A stretch of DNA of 64,000 nucleotides. It comes from Sporosarcina jeotgali (GTDB taxonomy: Bacteria > Bacillota > Bacilli > Bacillales_A > Planococcaceae). The DNA lies in NCBI RefSeq assembly GCF_033304595.1, contig NZ_CP116341.1, positions 2,893,001 to 2,957,000 of the forward strand, written 5' to 3'. The translations under genes and the position numbers were made by a program. Below the pieces are notes generated by a model. The model saw only the letters and a program-made list of their open reading frames with translations, was not told the DNA's origin and did not search any database. Shown here piece after piece: positions 1 through 9,388 of the stretch; position 1 is the stretch's first letter; every line of letters starts with the position of its first letter.

Positions 1-214
1 CTCGGCCGCTCCGGCCTCCTGATCGGCAAATGAGCGTATAAGGCTTGGTTTTATCAAGCTCGTCTAGACGGGCTGGTATTTCCCCAAGTGGAATGTGGAT
101 TGCACCGATAACTTTACCTGTCGCAATTTCATCGTCTTCCCGAACGTCAATCATGTTGACGTGCTGACCTTCATCCAACCGTTTTTCCAATTCACTAGCA
201 GTAATTTCTTTCAT
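1..214 (-). CDS. Rhodanese-like domain protein (partial, cut by window edge)
   Basis: Translating from the ATG at 214 gives MKEITASELEKRLDEG and continues to the window edge as an open frame. It contains the Asp-Val-Arg stretch (MIDVRE) and the active-site loop CRSGGRS, both typical of single-domain rhodaneses, which carry a persulfide on the loop cysteine. The C-terminus lies outside the window. It begins 52 bp after the mscS-type gene on the same strand and has a clear AGGAGG-like ribosome site, so the two are probably cotranscribed. The exact sulfur acceptor cannot be told from the sequence. Confidence 0.85.
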   Translation of the reverse strand, partial: MKEITASELEKRLDEGQHVNMIDVREDDEIATGKVIGAIHIPLGEIPARLDELDKTKPYTLICRSGGRSGR

Positions 215-266
215 CTTGTACGCCTCCTGTACGCTTGGCTTTCTAAGGGTATCATATACGTCTAAC

Positions 267-1118
267 TCACTTACGTCCATTGCTTTCGCCTATTTGCTCA
301 GGTTGATGGATGACTTGATAATTCAGAGGAAGCTCAATATTTGCATCATCGAACGCGACCTTGACGGCTTTACGGATATCCCGTTCACATTCCCACTGAA
401 GGCCATTTTCCACTTGCCCAATTATGCGGAGCACAACATTTGTACCGTCGATGTTTTGGACACCAATCGCATTCGGACCGTCTTTAAATCGTTCGTCTTG
501 CTGAAAGTCTTCGCATACCCTTTCCAACACATGAATGGCCTGGTCCACGTCATTATAGTAACTGATCCCGATATCGACAAGGGCACGCATATTGCCGCGT
601 GTATGGTTCGCTACATTTTCAATAATCCGGTTCGGCAAGTAATTGAGCGTACCATCAAACGCCCGTACTTTCGTCGTGCGCAGCCCGATTTCTTCTACGA
701 CTCCGTCAATACCTGCTACCGTTACATAGTCATCCACTTCCATCTGCTGCTCAAGGAGAATGAAAAACCCGGTTACAACATCACTTACAAGGCCCTGAGC
801 CCCAAATCCGATGGCAAGGCCGACAACACCAGCACCTGCAATGAGCGGACCAATGCTGACACCGAATAGCGACAGCAGTGTACCGATGAATATGAAAATC
901 ATTACATACGAAAAAATATTCAGAAGTAATTTGTCCAGTGTCTTAATACGTCCCGGTTTTGTTTTTCTAGTCAGGGACATCTTATGGATCGTCGCACTGA
1001 TCATTTTCTTTCCTAATGGAAGGAAAATTGAAAAAGCAACAATCAACGTGAGCAGTCTTAAAACCAGCTTAATTATTTTCTCAACTTCAATATCAAAATG
1101 CAAACCGAAAATGTCCAT
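267..1118 (-). CDS. Small-conductance mechanosensitive channel, MscS family (YkuT-like)
   Basis: This 283-aa membrane protein has about three N-terminal hydrophobic segments, the last being the glycine/alanine-rich pore helix (AGAGVVGLAIGFGAQG near residue 95) that characterises MscS. A cytoplasmic beta domain follows, with the DDYVTVAGIDGVVEEIGLRT-type segment. MscS channels open on membrane tension and release solutes during osmotic downshock. The length fits the short MscS class typified by B. subtilis YkuT. A possible promoter lies at 1159-1188 and the rhodanese gene follows 52 bp downstream. The family assignment is firm; gating properties are inferred. Confidence 0.9.
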   Translation of the reverse strand: MDIFGLHFDIEVEKIIKLVLRLLTLIVAFSIFLPLGKKMISATIHKMSLTRKTKPGRIKTLDKLLLNIFSYVMIFIFIGTLLSLFGVSIGPLIAGAGVVGLAIGFGAQGLVSDVVTGFFILLEQQMEVDDYVTVAGIDGVVEEIGLRTTKVRAFDGTLNYLPNRIIENVANHTRGNMRALVDIGISYYNDVDQAIHVLERVCEDFQQDERFKDGPNAIGVQNIDGTNVVLRIIGQVENGLQWECERDIRKAVKVAFDDANIELPLNYQVIHQPEQIGESNGRK

Positions 1119-1158
1119 TTATAATTTTTACCTCTCTTTCATTCACCTGCATTGCAAT

Positions 1159-1188
1159 AGCATAACGTATATGAAAACGCAGTTTCAA
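1159..1188 (-). promoter_or_regulatory. Candidate sigma-A promoter of the mscS-type gene
   Basis: On the minus strand TTGAAA (1188-1183) and TATGCT (1164-1159) are separated by 18 bp, about 40 bp before the start codon. It was read by eye only and the -10 is imperfect. The rest of the 252-bp divergent gap (1119-1370) shows no other clear signal; no convincing promoter was found for hpaB. Confidence 0.4.
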
Positions 1189-1370
1189 GCAATCCGATGC
1201 CGTGTTAATAAGATAGAAGATTACTTTCAACTTGAAGATTTCACCTATATAGATAAATGAACTAGAAGGCTTTCTGAATTCATCATTCTGCCTGACAAAC
1301 TTTTTCTAGGCAAACACATTTGATGGGCGATTAATAGACTATACAAAACAGCAAATGTAGGAGGAGTTCT

Positions 1371-2828
1371 ATGGGAGCTAAAAACGGTCAGGAATTCATT
1401 AGCCGTATTGATCAGTTGAAACCGGAAATATGGTTGGATGGCCGTCAGTTGGAAGGGCCTCTATCCAAATGTCAAGAATTTAAGGGGCTGTTAAAAACAA
1501 AAGCGGCCTTGTACGACTATCAGACGCTGCCCGAAAATAGTGCTGAAATGACATACCGTTCTCCCGTATCCCGTGAAAAAATAGGGATTTCATTTTTACA
1601 GCCGACAACAAAAGCGGACTTAACAAAGCGGAGAACGATGATTGACAAGTGGGCACGCCAGACTTGCGGACTGATGGGCAGAAGCCCGGACTATTTAAAT
1701 ACAGCACTTATGAGTTTTGCAAGCTCTGCATCATTTCTAGAGGGAAAGGAAAATTGCTTCCCTGAGAATATTCAATCTGCATATGAACGCGCAAGAGAAC
1801 AAGACTTAACCTTTACTCACACCTTTATCACTCCCCAAGTCAACCGTGCAAAATTCTACCTCGAGTCTTCTGAAGAGCCGATCTCTGCGAAAATCGTTAA
1901 AACGACAACAGAAGGGCTCGTTATTAAAGGGGCGAAATTGCTTGCGACACAAGGCGGACTGACAGATGAAATCCTTGTGTTCAGTGCGCCAAAGCTGCTT
2001 CCCGATCCGGATGAAGCCTTTGCATTCACTCTTCCTTCAGATACAGAAGGGGTACGTTTCATATGCAGAGAATCCTTTACAAACGGGGCTTCCACCTTTG
2101 ACTACCCCCTAAGCTCACGGTTTGAAGAGATGGACTCCATTGTCGTGTTCGATAACGTACTCGTGCCATGGGATCGGGTATTTTTTTATCAAAACCCAGA
2201 AGCAGCTTCTCAATTTTTCTCTATAAGTTCGTTCCATCCATTCACGCTCCATCAAGTGATTACGCGTCAAGTAGTCAAAACTGAATTCATGCTAAGTGTT
2301 GCGAAACTACTTGTAGAAACCATCAATATAGGCGAGTACTCGCACATTCAAGGTAAGGTTTCGGAAATTATCATTAGTTTAGAAACGTTAAAAGCGTTAT
2401 TGGAGAAATCCGAGCATGATGCACAACCCGATCAATGGGGCTATATGCGGCCCAGTATAATCCCGCTTCAAGTAGCGAGCAACATCTACCCGGCAGTCTA
2501 TCCGCGTTTCAGCGAAATCATTCAGTTAATAGGAGCCAGCGGAATGGTCACCATCCCTACAGAAAAAGCGTTCCAATCGGACATTCAACAGGACTTAGCA
2601 CAGTATTTGCAAAGCGCTACTAAATCGGCAGAGGACCGCGTGAAAATCTTCAGACTGGCATGGGATTTGACAATGAGTTCTTTCGGCACCCGGCAAACTC
2701 AATATGAGCGGTATTTCTTTGGAGATCCTATCCGCTTAGCCGGTCAATTGTACCGGTCCGTCTGTTCTGACAGTTCCTACTGCATGATTGAGTCATTGCT
2801 GGGTCCCTTAGAAAAATGTCCAGAGTAA
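1371..2828 (+). CDS. 4-hydroxyphenylacetate 3-hydroxylase family flavin monooxygenase (HpaB/YoaI-like)
   Basis: This 485-aa protein matches the HpaB family over its whole length: an N-terminal segment beginning GQEFISRIDQLKPEIWLDG, the RRTMIDKWARQTCGLMGRSP region and a central beta domain with FVTP-like THTFITPQVNR. HpaB enzymes use FADH2 from a separate reductase to hydroxylate 4-hydroxyphenylacetate or related phenols. A strong GGAGGAG site precedes the ATG. It is the only plus-strand gene in the left 54 kb and converges on rpsI. No hpaC-type reductase or ring-cleavage gene is next to it, so substrate and partner are unknown. Confidence 0.85.
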   Translation: MGAKNGQEFISRIDQLKPEIWLDGRQLEGPLSKCQEFKGLLKTKAALYDYQTLPENSAEMTYRSPVSREKIGISFLQPTTKADLTKRRTMIDKWARQTCGLMGRSPDYLNTALMSFASSASFLEGKENCFPENIQSAYERAREQDLTFTHTFITPQVNRAKFYLESSEEPISAKIVKTTTEGLVIKGAKLLATQGGLTDEILVFSAPKLLPDPDEAFAFTLPSDTEGVRFICRESFTNGASTFDYPLSSRFEEMDSIVVFDNVLVPWDRVFFYQNPEAASQFFSISSFHPFTLHQVITRQVVKTEFMLSVAKLLVETINIGEYSHIQGKVSEIIISLETLKALLEKSEHDAQPDQWGYMRPSIIPLQVASNIYPAVYPRFSEIIQLIGASGMVTIPTEKAFQSDIQQDLAQYLQSATKSAEDRVKIFRLAWDLTMSSFGTRQTQYERYFFGDPIRLAGQLYRSVCSDSSYCMIESLLGPLEKCPE

Positions 2829-2894
2829 TCACCCATAGAATGCTCAATCTTCATAGAGAAAAGAGCCGAATCATTTTCAAAGATTAATTTTCTC

Positions 2895-2933
2895 CAAACA
2901 AAAACAGTCCACTCCGGTAAGGGAATGGACTGT
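2895..2933 (-). terminator. Rho-independent terminator of the rplM-rpsI transcript
   Basis: On the minus strand, just after the rpsI stop, ACAGTCCA (2933-2926) pairs with TGGACTGT (2911-2904), with inner TCC/GGA pairs, followed by a TTTTTGTTT run (2903-2895). The T run lies only on the minus-strand side, so it ends the ribosomal transcript and not hpaB. Confidence 0.85.
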
Positions 2934-2946
2934 GAATAGTTGATGA

Positions 2947-3339
2947 TTAACGCTTCGAGAACTGTGGTGCACGACGTGCGCCGCGAAGACCTGGCTTCTT
3001 ACGTTCTTTCATACGTGGGTCACGTGTTAGAAGTCCTGCAGCTTTTAGAGCTGGACGGAAATCAGGGTCTACAGTAAGCAATGCACGAGCTACGCCGTGA
3101 CGGATTGCGCCTGCTTGGCCAGTGTATCCACCGCCATTAACGTTTACGTGAATGTCATAGCTTCCAAGTGTATCAGTTGTTACAAGTGGCTGCTTAATGA
3201 TTTCGCGAAGTGTTTCGAATGGTACGTATTCTTCTGCATCACGTTTGTTGATGATGATTTTACCTTCACCAGGAACTAAACGTACACGAGCTGTTGAACT
3301 TTTACGTCGGCCAGTGCCGATATATTGTACTTGTGCCAA
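2947..3339 (-). CDS. rpsI: 30S ribosomal protein S9
   Basis: The 130-aa product begins [19 protein letters not shown] and ends in the conserved basic tail APQFSKR, whose last residues reach the P-site tRNA in the 30S subunit. The length equals that of B. subtilis S9. It follows rplM by 19 bp with a good ribosome site, and a strong terminator lies directly after it, marking the end of the ecfA1-ecfA2-ecfT-truA-rplM-rpsI string. Confidence 0.98.
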   Translation of the reverse strand: MAQVQYIGTGRRKSSTARVRLVPGEGKIIINKRDAEEYVPFETLREIIKQPLVTTDTLGSYDIHVNVNGGGYTGQAGAIRHGVARALLTVDPDFRPALKAAGLLTRDPRMKERKKPGLRGARRAPQFSKR

Positions 3340-3358
3340 AAGTGTTTCCTCCTCTTAA

Positions 3359-3796
3359 TTACCCGCGAAGCTCAAATGCTTCAGGTTTTTGTGCTGCATG
3401 AGTGTGCTCTGCTCCAGCGAAAACGTGAAGCTTTTTAGCTGTTTGACGACCAAGTGGACCTTTTGGAAGCATTCCCTTGATAGCTAGTTCAAGCATTTTC
3501 GTTGAATAGTTTGTGCGCATTTCAAGCGCTGTACGAGACTTAAGGCTACCAGTGTAACCAGAGTGACGGTAATATTTCTTGTCTTTCAACTTGTTACCTG
3601 TAAGTTGAATTTTTTCAGCATTGATGATGATCACGTGGTCACCAGTGTCAACGTTTGGTGTGAATGTCGGTTTATGTTTACCGCGAAGCAATGTAGCGAC
3701 TTCTGAAGCAAGACGTCCAAGCGTTTGGCCTTCAGCGTCTACTAGGAGCCATTTTCGCTCTACTTCGTGGCCTTTAGCCATGAATGTTGTACGCAT
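3359..3796 (-). CDS. rplM: 50S ribosomal protein L13
   Basis: The 145-aa protein begins [20 protein letters not shown] and matches L13 over its length, including [12 protein letters not shown] and the C-terminal [16 protein letters not shown]. The ATG at 3796 is preceded by AGGAGG at 10-nt spacing; a longer open frame upstream is leader, not coding. L13 is an early 50S assembly protein. It pairs with rpsI as in nearly all bacteria, and has its own promoter and leader after truA. Confidence 0.97.
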   Translation of the reverse strand: MRTTFMAKGHEVERKWLLVDAEGQTLGRLASEVATLLRGKHKPTFTPNVDTGDHVIIINAEKIQLTGNKLKDKKYYRHSGYTGSLKSRTALEMRTNYSTKMLELAIKGMLPKGPLGRQTAKKLHVFAGAEHTHAAQKPEAFELRG

Positions 3797-3896
3797 AGTT
3801 TCATATCCTCCTAAATGAATATCAGTCTGTTCCGTTTTCTCTATCCCTAAACACAAATAAACTTTCGGGGCTTTTTGTGGGGTTATTGAAATACCA
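3797..3896 (-). ncRNA. Probable L13 autoregulatory leader of rplM
   Basis: About 100 nt lie between the predicted start of transcription from the promoter at 3903-3931 and the rplM start codon. L13 leaders that bind L13 are known in this position in Bacillales. Here the leader holds short complementary segments (for example around CCCCGAAAG) but I could not confirm the consensus fold by eye. Call based mainly on position and on known regulation of rplM in this group. Confidence 0.45.
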
Positions 3897-3902
3897 AAGA
3901 TT

Positions 3903-3931
3903 ATCTTACCGGTTATCATCGAGAAAGTCAA
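3903..3931 (-). promoter_or_regulatory. Sigma-A promoter of rplM-rpsI
   Basis: Minus strand TTGACT (3931-3926), 17-bp spacer, TAAGAT (3908-3903), sitting in the 168-bp gap between truA and rplM. The good -35 and ideal spacing make it a plausible independent promoter for the two ribosomal genes. Confidence 0.6.
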
Positions 3932-3964
3932 GCAGTTTTCATAAAAACACCTGGAAAAGTTGCT

Positions 3965-4708
3965 TTACTCTCCGTACGTAACACTCATCAAATACAAACC
4001 GTGTGATGGCGCGGTTTTTCCAGCTCGTTTGCGATCTCGGGCTTCTAGAATTTCAGCAACTTGGCAAGGCTCATCCCAACCGATACCGACTGCATAAAGA
4101 ACACCTGCAATCGTACGGACCATGTTATATAAAAAACCATCCCCTTCGATGGTCAGAATGAGGTCATCGTTTTTTTCTTCGATTTCAAGCATACGAATCG
4201 TCCGTACTTTGTTGGATGTTGCAGTTTGAGATGAACAAAAGCTGGTGAAGTCATGTGTACCCAGCAGATGCACTGCACCTTCCTGCATCCGCTTAAGATC
4301 CGGATTCCATTTTCCTAAATGAACCGAATAATTACGTTCAAATGGACTTTGGATGGGTTTCCTTGTCCAGCGGTATTGATACGTTTTCCCTTTTGCTGAA
4401 TAACGGGCATGGAATTCTTCACTCACCGGATGTGCAGAAAGGATTCGTATATCCTTAGGCAGCAATACATTCAATGCCATTAGCCAGCTATCTTCTGTCA
4501 GATTAAGCGGCGTGTCAAAATGGATTACTTGTCCCCATGCATGCACCCCGGCATCGGTTCTCCCGCTTGCTACACTATGAATTGAATCATCTTTATGCAT
4601 CTTACGAAGTGCCTTGTCGATCTCTGACTGCACGGTGCGCATTTTAGGTTGGGATTGATAACCGGAAAATTGAGTACCGTCATACGAAACGGTAGCTTTA
4701 ATACGCAT
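3965..4708 (-). CDS. truA: tRNA pseudouridine synthase A
   Basis: TruA converts U38-U40 of the tRNA anticodon stem-loop to pseudouridine. The 247-aa sequence starts MRIKATVSYDGTQFSGYQ and carries the catalytic motif GRTDAGVHA with the nucleophile Asp at about residue 52, then the HFDTP and FLYNMVRTIAG segments of the family. The ATG is preceded by GGAGG. It follows ecfT by 15 bp, the usual Bacillales arrangement, so it is probably carried on the ecf transcript. Confidence 0.97.
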   Translation of the reverse strand: MRIKATVSYDGTQFSGYQSQPKMRTVQSEIDKALRKMHKDDSIHSVASGRTDAGVHAWGQVIHFDTPLNLTEDSWLMALNVLLPKDIRILSAHPVSEEFHARYSAKGKTYQYRWTRKPIQSPFERNYSVHLGKWNPDLKRMQEGAVHLLGTHDFTSFCSSQTATSNKVRTIRMLEIEEKNDDLILTIEGDGFLYNMVRTIAGVLYAVGIGWDEPCQVAEILEARDRKRAGKTAPSHGLYLMSVTYGE

Positions 4709-4723
4709 TTAATGTGTCCTCCT

Positions 4724-5521
4724 TTACCCTCTGAAATACAGCATGACAGCTGAGAGTACGCCTAACAAAACAAGAACCATTGTGTCGCTCGTCCGCCACT
4801 GCAGCTTCCGGAACCGTGTCCGGCCCTCTCCGCCGCGATAACCGCGAACTTCCATCGCAACCGCTAGATCTTCAGCTCGTTTAAACGCACTGACAAACAA
4901 TGGAACGAGTAAAGGGATCACAGCTTTCACACGTTGTTGAATACTTCCTGAACTTATATCCGAACCCCGTGCGAGTTGAGCTTTCAAGATTTTATCCGTT
5001 TCATCCATTAATGTAGGAATGAATCTCAAAGCAATTGACATCATCATAGCAAGCTCATGCACGGGGAGCTTAAATCGTTTTAACGGATTCAGCAGCGTTT
5101 CCACGCCATCTGTAATCGATATAGGCGAAGTCGTCAATGTAAGTACAGTTGTCATCAGTACTAAAATCAAGAATCGCAGCGAAATGTAAATACCTTGCCG
5201 CAATCCTTCTTCATAAATCGTGATGAACTTCCAGTGGAAAAGGACAACCCCTTCACGCGTGAGAAATAAATGCATGAGCAGCGTAAAGACAACGAGAAAT
5301 AGGATCGGTTTCAGTCCGCCTAACAAAAAAGGAATCCGGATTTTTGACAACAGAATAACGAATACTGTAAATCCAAGTAAAATCGCATAGGTCACCGTAT
5401 TATTCGCAAGAAAGACTGCGAAGATGAACAAAAATATGAAAATAAGCTTGGATCTCGGATCTAGACGATGCGTAATGGAATTTCCGGGTAAGTAGCGGCC
5501 AAAAATCATCTTCTCCATCAT
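4724..5521 (-). CDS. ecfT: ECF transporter transmembrane component EcfT
   Basis: This 265-aa protein has an N-terminal FGRYLPGNSITHRLDPRSK segment followed by five to six hydrophobic stretches and the two short arginine-containing coupling motifs (ARG in QLARGSD, VRG in AMEVRGYRGG) that contact the two ATPases. EcfT couples ATP hydrolysis to toppling of exchangeable vitamin-binding S components. It shares an ATGA overlap with ecfA2. BioY encoded at 57521-58129 is a likely client. Confidence 0.95.
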   Translation of the reverse strand: MMEKMIFGRYLPGNSITHRLDPRSKLIFIFLFIFAVFLANNTVTYAILLGFTVFVILLSKIRIPFLLGGLKPILFLVVFTLLMHLFLTREGVVLFHWKFITIYEEGLRQGIYISLRFLILVLMTTVLTLTTSPISITDGVETLLNPLKRFKLPVHELAMMMSIALRFIPTLMDETDKILKAQLARGSDISSGSIQQRVKAVIPLLVPLFVSAFKRAEDLAVAMEVRGYRGGEGRTRFRKLQWRTSDTMVLVLLGVLSAVMLYFRG

Positions 5522-6390
5522 TTCGGCTCACCCGCTTCTTTAGCAAGCGCTGCAATCATTTCAGCAAGCTTTTCTTCCGTAAGAGCAGGTTGCGGCAGCT
5601 GTTGATGGACCAATCGTTCAAAGTCCTTTTGGAATCGCACAGAACGAGGTAATTCCAAGCGGTACGCTGAAAGTTGCTCAGCATCCGTCAAGACCTCTTC
5701 AGGCGGCCCTGCAAGCACCGCACTGCCTTCATGCATCACAATGACATGCTCTGCATAGCGTGCAGCGTCTTCCATGCTGTGGGTCACTAAAATCGTTGTC
5801 AGGCCCTCTTCTTTGTGGAATCTCTCAAAAAGCTCCATAATTTCACGGCGTCCTTGAGGATCAAGGCCCGCGGTCGGTTCATCTAAAATTAAAACGGATG
5901 GTTTAAATGCAAGCACACCTGCAATCGCAACCCGTCTCATCTGACCTCCAGATAGTTCAAACGGTGATTTGTTCGCTACATCAGCCGGCAAGCCCAGCAT
6001 TTCTATCAGTTCGTGTGCACGTTTTCTAGCTTCGTCTTCAGGGATGCCAAAGTTCAACGGACCGAACATAATATCTTTCTCCACCGTTTCCTCGAATAAT
6101 TGATGCTCAGGAAACTGAAAAACAATCCCGACATTACGACGTACATTTCGCAGTGCTTTCCCTTTAGTTTCAGACGTAATGAGCGTGTCACCAATTCGTA
6201 CCGTGCCTTCAGTTGGTTTTAATAACCCATTCAAGTGCAAAAGCAATGTGGATTTACCTGAACCGGTATGACCAATTACCGCTGTATAAGAACCCGTTTT
6301 AATCGAAACATTGATATCATGCAAGGCCTTTTTTTCAAAAGGAGTATTCGGTGCATATGCAAAATTTACTTGCTGAAATGAGATGTCCAT
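5518..6390 (-). CDS. ecfA2: ECF transporter ATPase EcfA2
   Basis: A 290-aa ABC ATPase with Walker A GHTGSGKST at residues 40-48, Q-loop FQFPEHQLF, signature LSGGQMRRVAIAG and Walker B LILDEPTAGLDP. It forms the heterodimer with EcfA1 that powers group II ECF vitamin and cation importers. Its start overlaps the end of ecfA1 by 25 bp and its stop overlaps the ecfT start, which indicates translational coupling of the three subunits. Confidence 0.96.
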   Translation of the reverse strand: MDISFQQVNFAYAPNTPFEKKALHDINVSIKTGSYTAVIGHTGSGKSTLLLHLNGLLKPTEGTVRIGDTLITSETKGKALRNVRRNVGIVFQFPEHQLFEETVEKDIMFGPLNFGIPEDEARKRAHELIEMLGLPADVANKSPFELSGGQMRRVAIAGVLAFKPSVLILDEPTAGLDPQGRREIMELFERFHKEEGLTTILVTHSMEDAARYAEHVIVMHEGSAVLAGPPEEVLTDAEQLSAYRLELPRSVRFQKDFERLVHQQLPQPALTEEKLAEMIAALAKEAGEPK

Positions 6391-7211
6391 AACTCGTTCA
6401 CCAACTCTTTTTCTGACATATGGTCGCCGGCTAACGGCAATCCTGCATTCCTCAGTAACTGTGAAAGACGAAGGGCAAATGGCAAATCGAGTCCATGCTC
6501 TTGAAGTTTACTTCCTTGTTCAAAAATAGAAGTCGGCGTTCCAGAGGCAGCAAGCCTCCCCTGGTTCATGACGAAAACACGATCTGCTAGAAGCACCTCT
6601 TCCAAGTCATGTGTAATGGAAATGACAGTAAGTCCAGTAGTACGTCGCAACGAAGTAATCAATTCAATAACTTCACTGCGGCCTTGGGGGTCCAGCATCG
6701 ATGTCGCCTCGTCTAATATTAAAATCTTTGGATTCATCGCTAGAGCCCCTGCAATAGCAACACGCTGTTTTTGCCCTCCCGATAAATGATGGGGTTCATG
6801 ACTGTGATAGGAAGACATCCCGACATCAGAGAGTGCCTGCTTTACACGTGTCTGCATTTCATCATAAGGGACTCCATTGTTCTCTAAGGCAAATGCAACA
6901 TCATCTTGCACCGTTGCACCGACAAACTGATTATCCGGATTTTGAAACACAACACCAAGCTGTGAACGGACATCCCATAGATTATCTTCCGTCAATGGAT
7001 CCAAAAAGACATTTACGATTCCATTAGCAGGAAAGAGCAGCCCGATCATCAGTTTGGCAAGCGTCGATTTGCCTGAACCGTTATGTCCGACAATCGAAAC
7101 CCACTCTCCGTCACGGACTGTGAAGGAGACGTCTTGGACGGCTTGTACGAAAACATCTTCTTCTGTTTCATAAGCAAATGATACGCCGTCCAACGACAAA
7201 ACTTCCTTCAT
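6366..7211 (-). CDS. ecfA1: ECF transporter ATPase EcfA1
   Basis: The ATG at 7211 gives a 281-aa ABC ATPase beginning MKEVLSLDGVSFAYETEE. Walker A GHNGSGKST lies at residues 42-50, the Q-loop FQNPDNQFVG near 90, signature LSGGQKQR at 143-150 and Walker B ILILDE at 164-169. In-frame sequence continues upstream, but the family start and the GAGGCGG site support the shorter form. It is first in the ecf-truA-rplM-rpsI string, 64 bp after a long T-tailed hairpin that could control entry of transcription from rplQ. Confidence 0.94.
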   Translation of the reverse strand: MKEVLSLDGVSFAYETEEDVFVQAVQDVSFTVRDGEWVSIVGHNGSGKSTLAKLMIGLLFPANGIVNVFLDPLTEDNLWDVRSQLGVVFQNPDNQFVGATVQDDVAFALENNGVPYDEMQTRVKQALSDVGMSSYHSHEPHHLSGGQKQRVAIAGALAMNPKILILDEATSMLDPQGRSEVIELITSLRRTTGLTVISITHDLEEVLLADRVFVMNQGRLAASGTPTSIFEQGSKLQEHGLDLPFALRLSQLLRNAGLPLAGDHMSEKELVNELWTSHFSK

Positions 7212-7274
7212 ACACGACCGCCTCTTTTCTTGTGAACATATGTATGGATAACTAGAAACCCTAAATAGATTTCT

Positions 7275-7365
7275 ATAAATAAAAAAAGCGCGCATCTCAT
7301 CCGAAGAATGCGCAGCAAAATGTTTCGATGCCGGGTGCTCAAGCCGTCATCGCGGATGAGATGCG
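7275..7365 (-). terminator. Long branched terminator or attenuator between rplQ and ecfA1
   Basis: On the minus strand a 13-bp perfect stem pairs CGCATCTCATCCG (7365-7353) with CGGATGAGATGCG (7303-7291), enclosing about 49 nt, and is followed by seven T (7287-7281). The enclosed part holds a second helix, CGATG/CATCG extended by CGG/CCG. This is much larger than a simple terminator and sits in the leader of ecfA1. No known riboswitch consensus was recognised. Confidence 0.7.
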
Positions 7366-7449
7366 TAGAGCTAGACCAATCAGAAACAATGTCTGTCGAT
7401 CGTAACACTCAGCTTTTCATATTGTCGTATAAATCATTATGTGGAAAGA

Positions 7450-7475
7450 GGGTGTGGCTGTCGCCAGTCACACCC
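7450..7475 (-). terminator. Hairpin after rplQ, probable terminator
   Basis: On the minus strand GGGTGTGACTG (7475-7465) and CAGCCACACCC (7460-7450) form an 11-bp stem, including one G-T wobble, with a 4-nt loop, directly after the rplQ stop. The following sequence CTCTTTCC is only weakly T-rich, so termination may be partial. Confidence 0.6.
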
Positions 7476-7484
7476 CCAAGTTCC

Positions 7485-7865
7485 TTACACGAGTTCGATG
7501 ACTACAACAGGTGCTCCGTCTCCACGGCGCGGTCCCATCTTCATGATTCGTGTGTATCCGCCCTGGCGTTCTGCATAGCGCGGTGCAACATCGTCAAACA
7601 ATTTCTGAATGGCAAATGTCTTTGTTTCTTTACCTTCATCATCAGTGCCAAGAATTACTTCACGGCGGATGAATTCAGCTACCTGACGGCGTGCATGCAA
7701 GTCCCCACGCTTACCAAGTGTGATCATTTTTTCAACAACTGAACGAAGCTCTTTCGCACGTGCTTCCGTTGTTTGGATGCGTTCGTGGATGATTAGGTCT
7801 GTTGCCAGGTCCCGCAGCATCGCTTTACGTTGTGAACTTGTGCGTCCAAGTTTTCTGTAACCCAT
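7485..7865 (-). CDS. rplQ: 50S ribosomal protein L17
   Basis: The 126-aa protein begins [20 protein letters not shown] and ends [10 protein letters not shown], matching L17 throughout. It has a few residues more than the 120-aa B. subtilis protein because of an acidic insert around [11 protein letters not shown]17 binds near the polypeptide exit tunnel on the 50S subunit. It follows rpoA by 32 bp and closes the alpha part of the ribosomal superoperon; two hairpins lie downstream. Confidence 0.97.
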   Translation of the reverse strand: MGYRKLGRTSSQRKAMLRDLATDLIIHERIQTTEARAKELRSVVEKMITLGKRGDLHARRQVAEFIRREVILGTDDEGKETKTFAIQKLFDDVAPRYAERQGGYTRIMKMGPRRGDGAPVVVIELV

Positions 7866-7897
7866 AGAAGATTCCCTCCTTCAATCTAATTCTGCTT

Positions 7898-8842
7898 TCA
7901 ATCTTCAGAGCGTAATCCTAGATTCAACTCTTCCAACTTCAGCTTTACTTCTTCAAGTGACTTTCGGCCAAGATTTCGCACTTTCATCATTTCGTCCTCG
8001 GACTTGTTAGCAAGTTCCATAACGGTATTGATGCCTGCACGCTTCAAGCAGTTGTAAGAACGAACAGAAAGATCTAATTCTTCGATAGTCATCTCAAGAA
8101 CTTTTTCTTTTTGGTCTTCTTCTTTTTCTACCATGATTTCTGCAGTTTGGGCTTCATCTGTCATGCCGACAAAAATATTTAAATGTTCCGTAAGGATTTT
8201 AGCACCCAATGAAACAGATTCTTTAGGACCAATACTACCATCTGTCCAAACATCCAGTGTTAACTTATCAAAGTTCGTGCTTTGACCAACCCGAGTATTT
8301 TCAACTTGGAAGTTTACACGAGATACAGGTGTGTAGATAGAATCGATTGGAATTACACCAATCGCAAGGTCATCACGTTTGTTTTGTACCGAAGGAGCAT
8401 AGCCTCTTCCTCGTACTGCATACATGCGCATGCGGAGGTGACCGTTTTTCCCAAGTGTCGCAATATGAAGATCCGGATTCAATACTTCAACATCACTATC
8501 ATGAGTAATGTCAGCAGCAGTTACCTTCCCTTCGCCCTTAACATCTATTTCAATAACTTTTTCGTCATCCGAATAGATTTTAAGTGCTAATTGTTTCACG
8601 TTTAGAATAATAGTCGCTACGTCTTCTACGACACCCTCGACTGTTGAGAACTCATGAAGAACGCCATCGATTTGAATCGATGTTACGGCAGCTCCAGGCA
8701 GAGAAGACAACAAGACGCGGCGTAATGAATTCCCTAAAGTATTTCCATACCCTCGTTCCAATGGTTCGATAACAAACTTACCAAACATGGAATCATCAGC
8801 AACCATAACGGTTTCAATCTTCGGTTTCTCAATCTCGATCAT
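7898..8842 (-). CDS. rpoA: RNA polymerase alpha subunit
   Basis: The 314-aa protein has the alpha N-terminal assembly domain ([33 protein letters not shown]) and the C-terminal helix-hairpin-helix domain (about residues 245-310, [14 protein letters not shown] and [15 protein letters not shown]) that binds UP elements and activators. The length equals the B. subtilis protein. It is followed by rplQ. The 132-bp gap before it may hold a weak extra promoter. Confidence 0.99.
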   Translation of the reverse strand: MIEIEKPKIETVMVADDSMFGKFVIEPLERGYGNTLGNSLRRVLLSSLPGAAVTSIQIDGVLHEFSTVEGVVEDVATIILNVKQLALKIYSDDEKVIEIDVKGEGKVTAADITHDSDVEVLNPDLHIATLGKNGHLRMRMYAVRGRGYAPSVQNKRDDLAIGVIPIDSIYTPVSRVNFQVENTRVGQSTNFDKLTLDVWTDGSIGPKESVSLGAKILTEHLNIFVGMTDEAQTAEIMVEKEEDQKEKVLEMTIEELDLSVRSYNCLKRAGINTVMELANKSEDEMMKVRNLGRKSLEEVKLKLEELNLGLRSED

Positions 8843-8896
8843 TCATTTACCCTCCTTCAAAACGTCTGTGTGGGTCGTTCCTTATTGAAATCGATT

Positions 8897-8925
8897 TTTA
8901 TAGACAGCAAAATGCAATCGCACAA
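8897..8925 (-). promoter_or_regulatory. Candidate internal promoter of rpoA-rplQ
   Basis: Minus strand TTGTGC (8925-8920), 17-bp spacer, TATAAA (8902-8897) in the 132-bp gap between rpsK and rpoA, unusually long for this cluster. The -35 is poor, so the call is tentative. Confidence 0.35.
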
Positions 8926-8974
8926 TTCATTCTTACCAAAAATTGTGTTTCTCAATCAATTGGAATAGAAACCA

Positions 8975-9385
<411 letters not shown>

Positions 9386-9388
9386 CTA

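Noticed and set aside
216-869. Long plus-strand open frame opposite the mscS-type gene
   Set aside because: It is antisense to a clear MscS gene, has no ribosome site and no recognisable motif.
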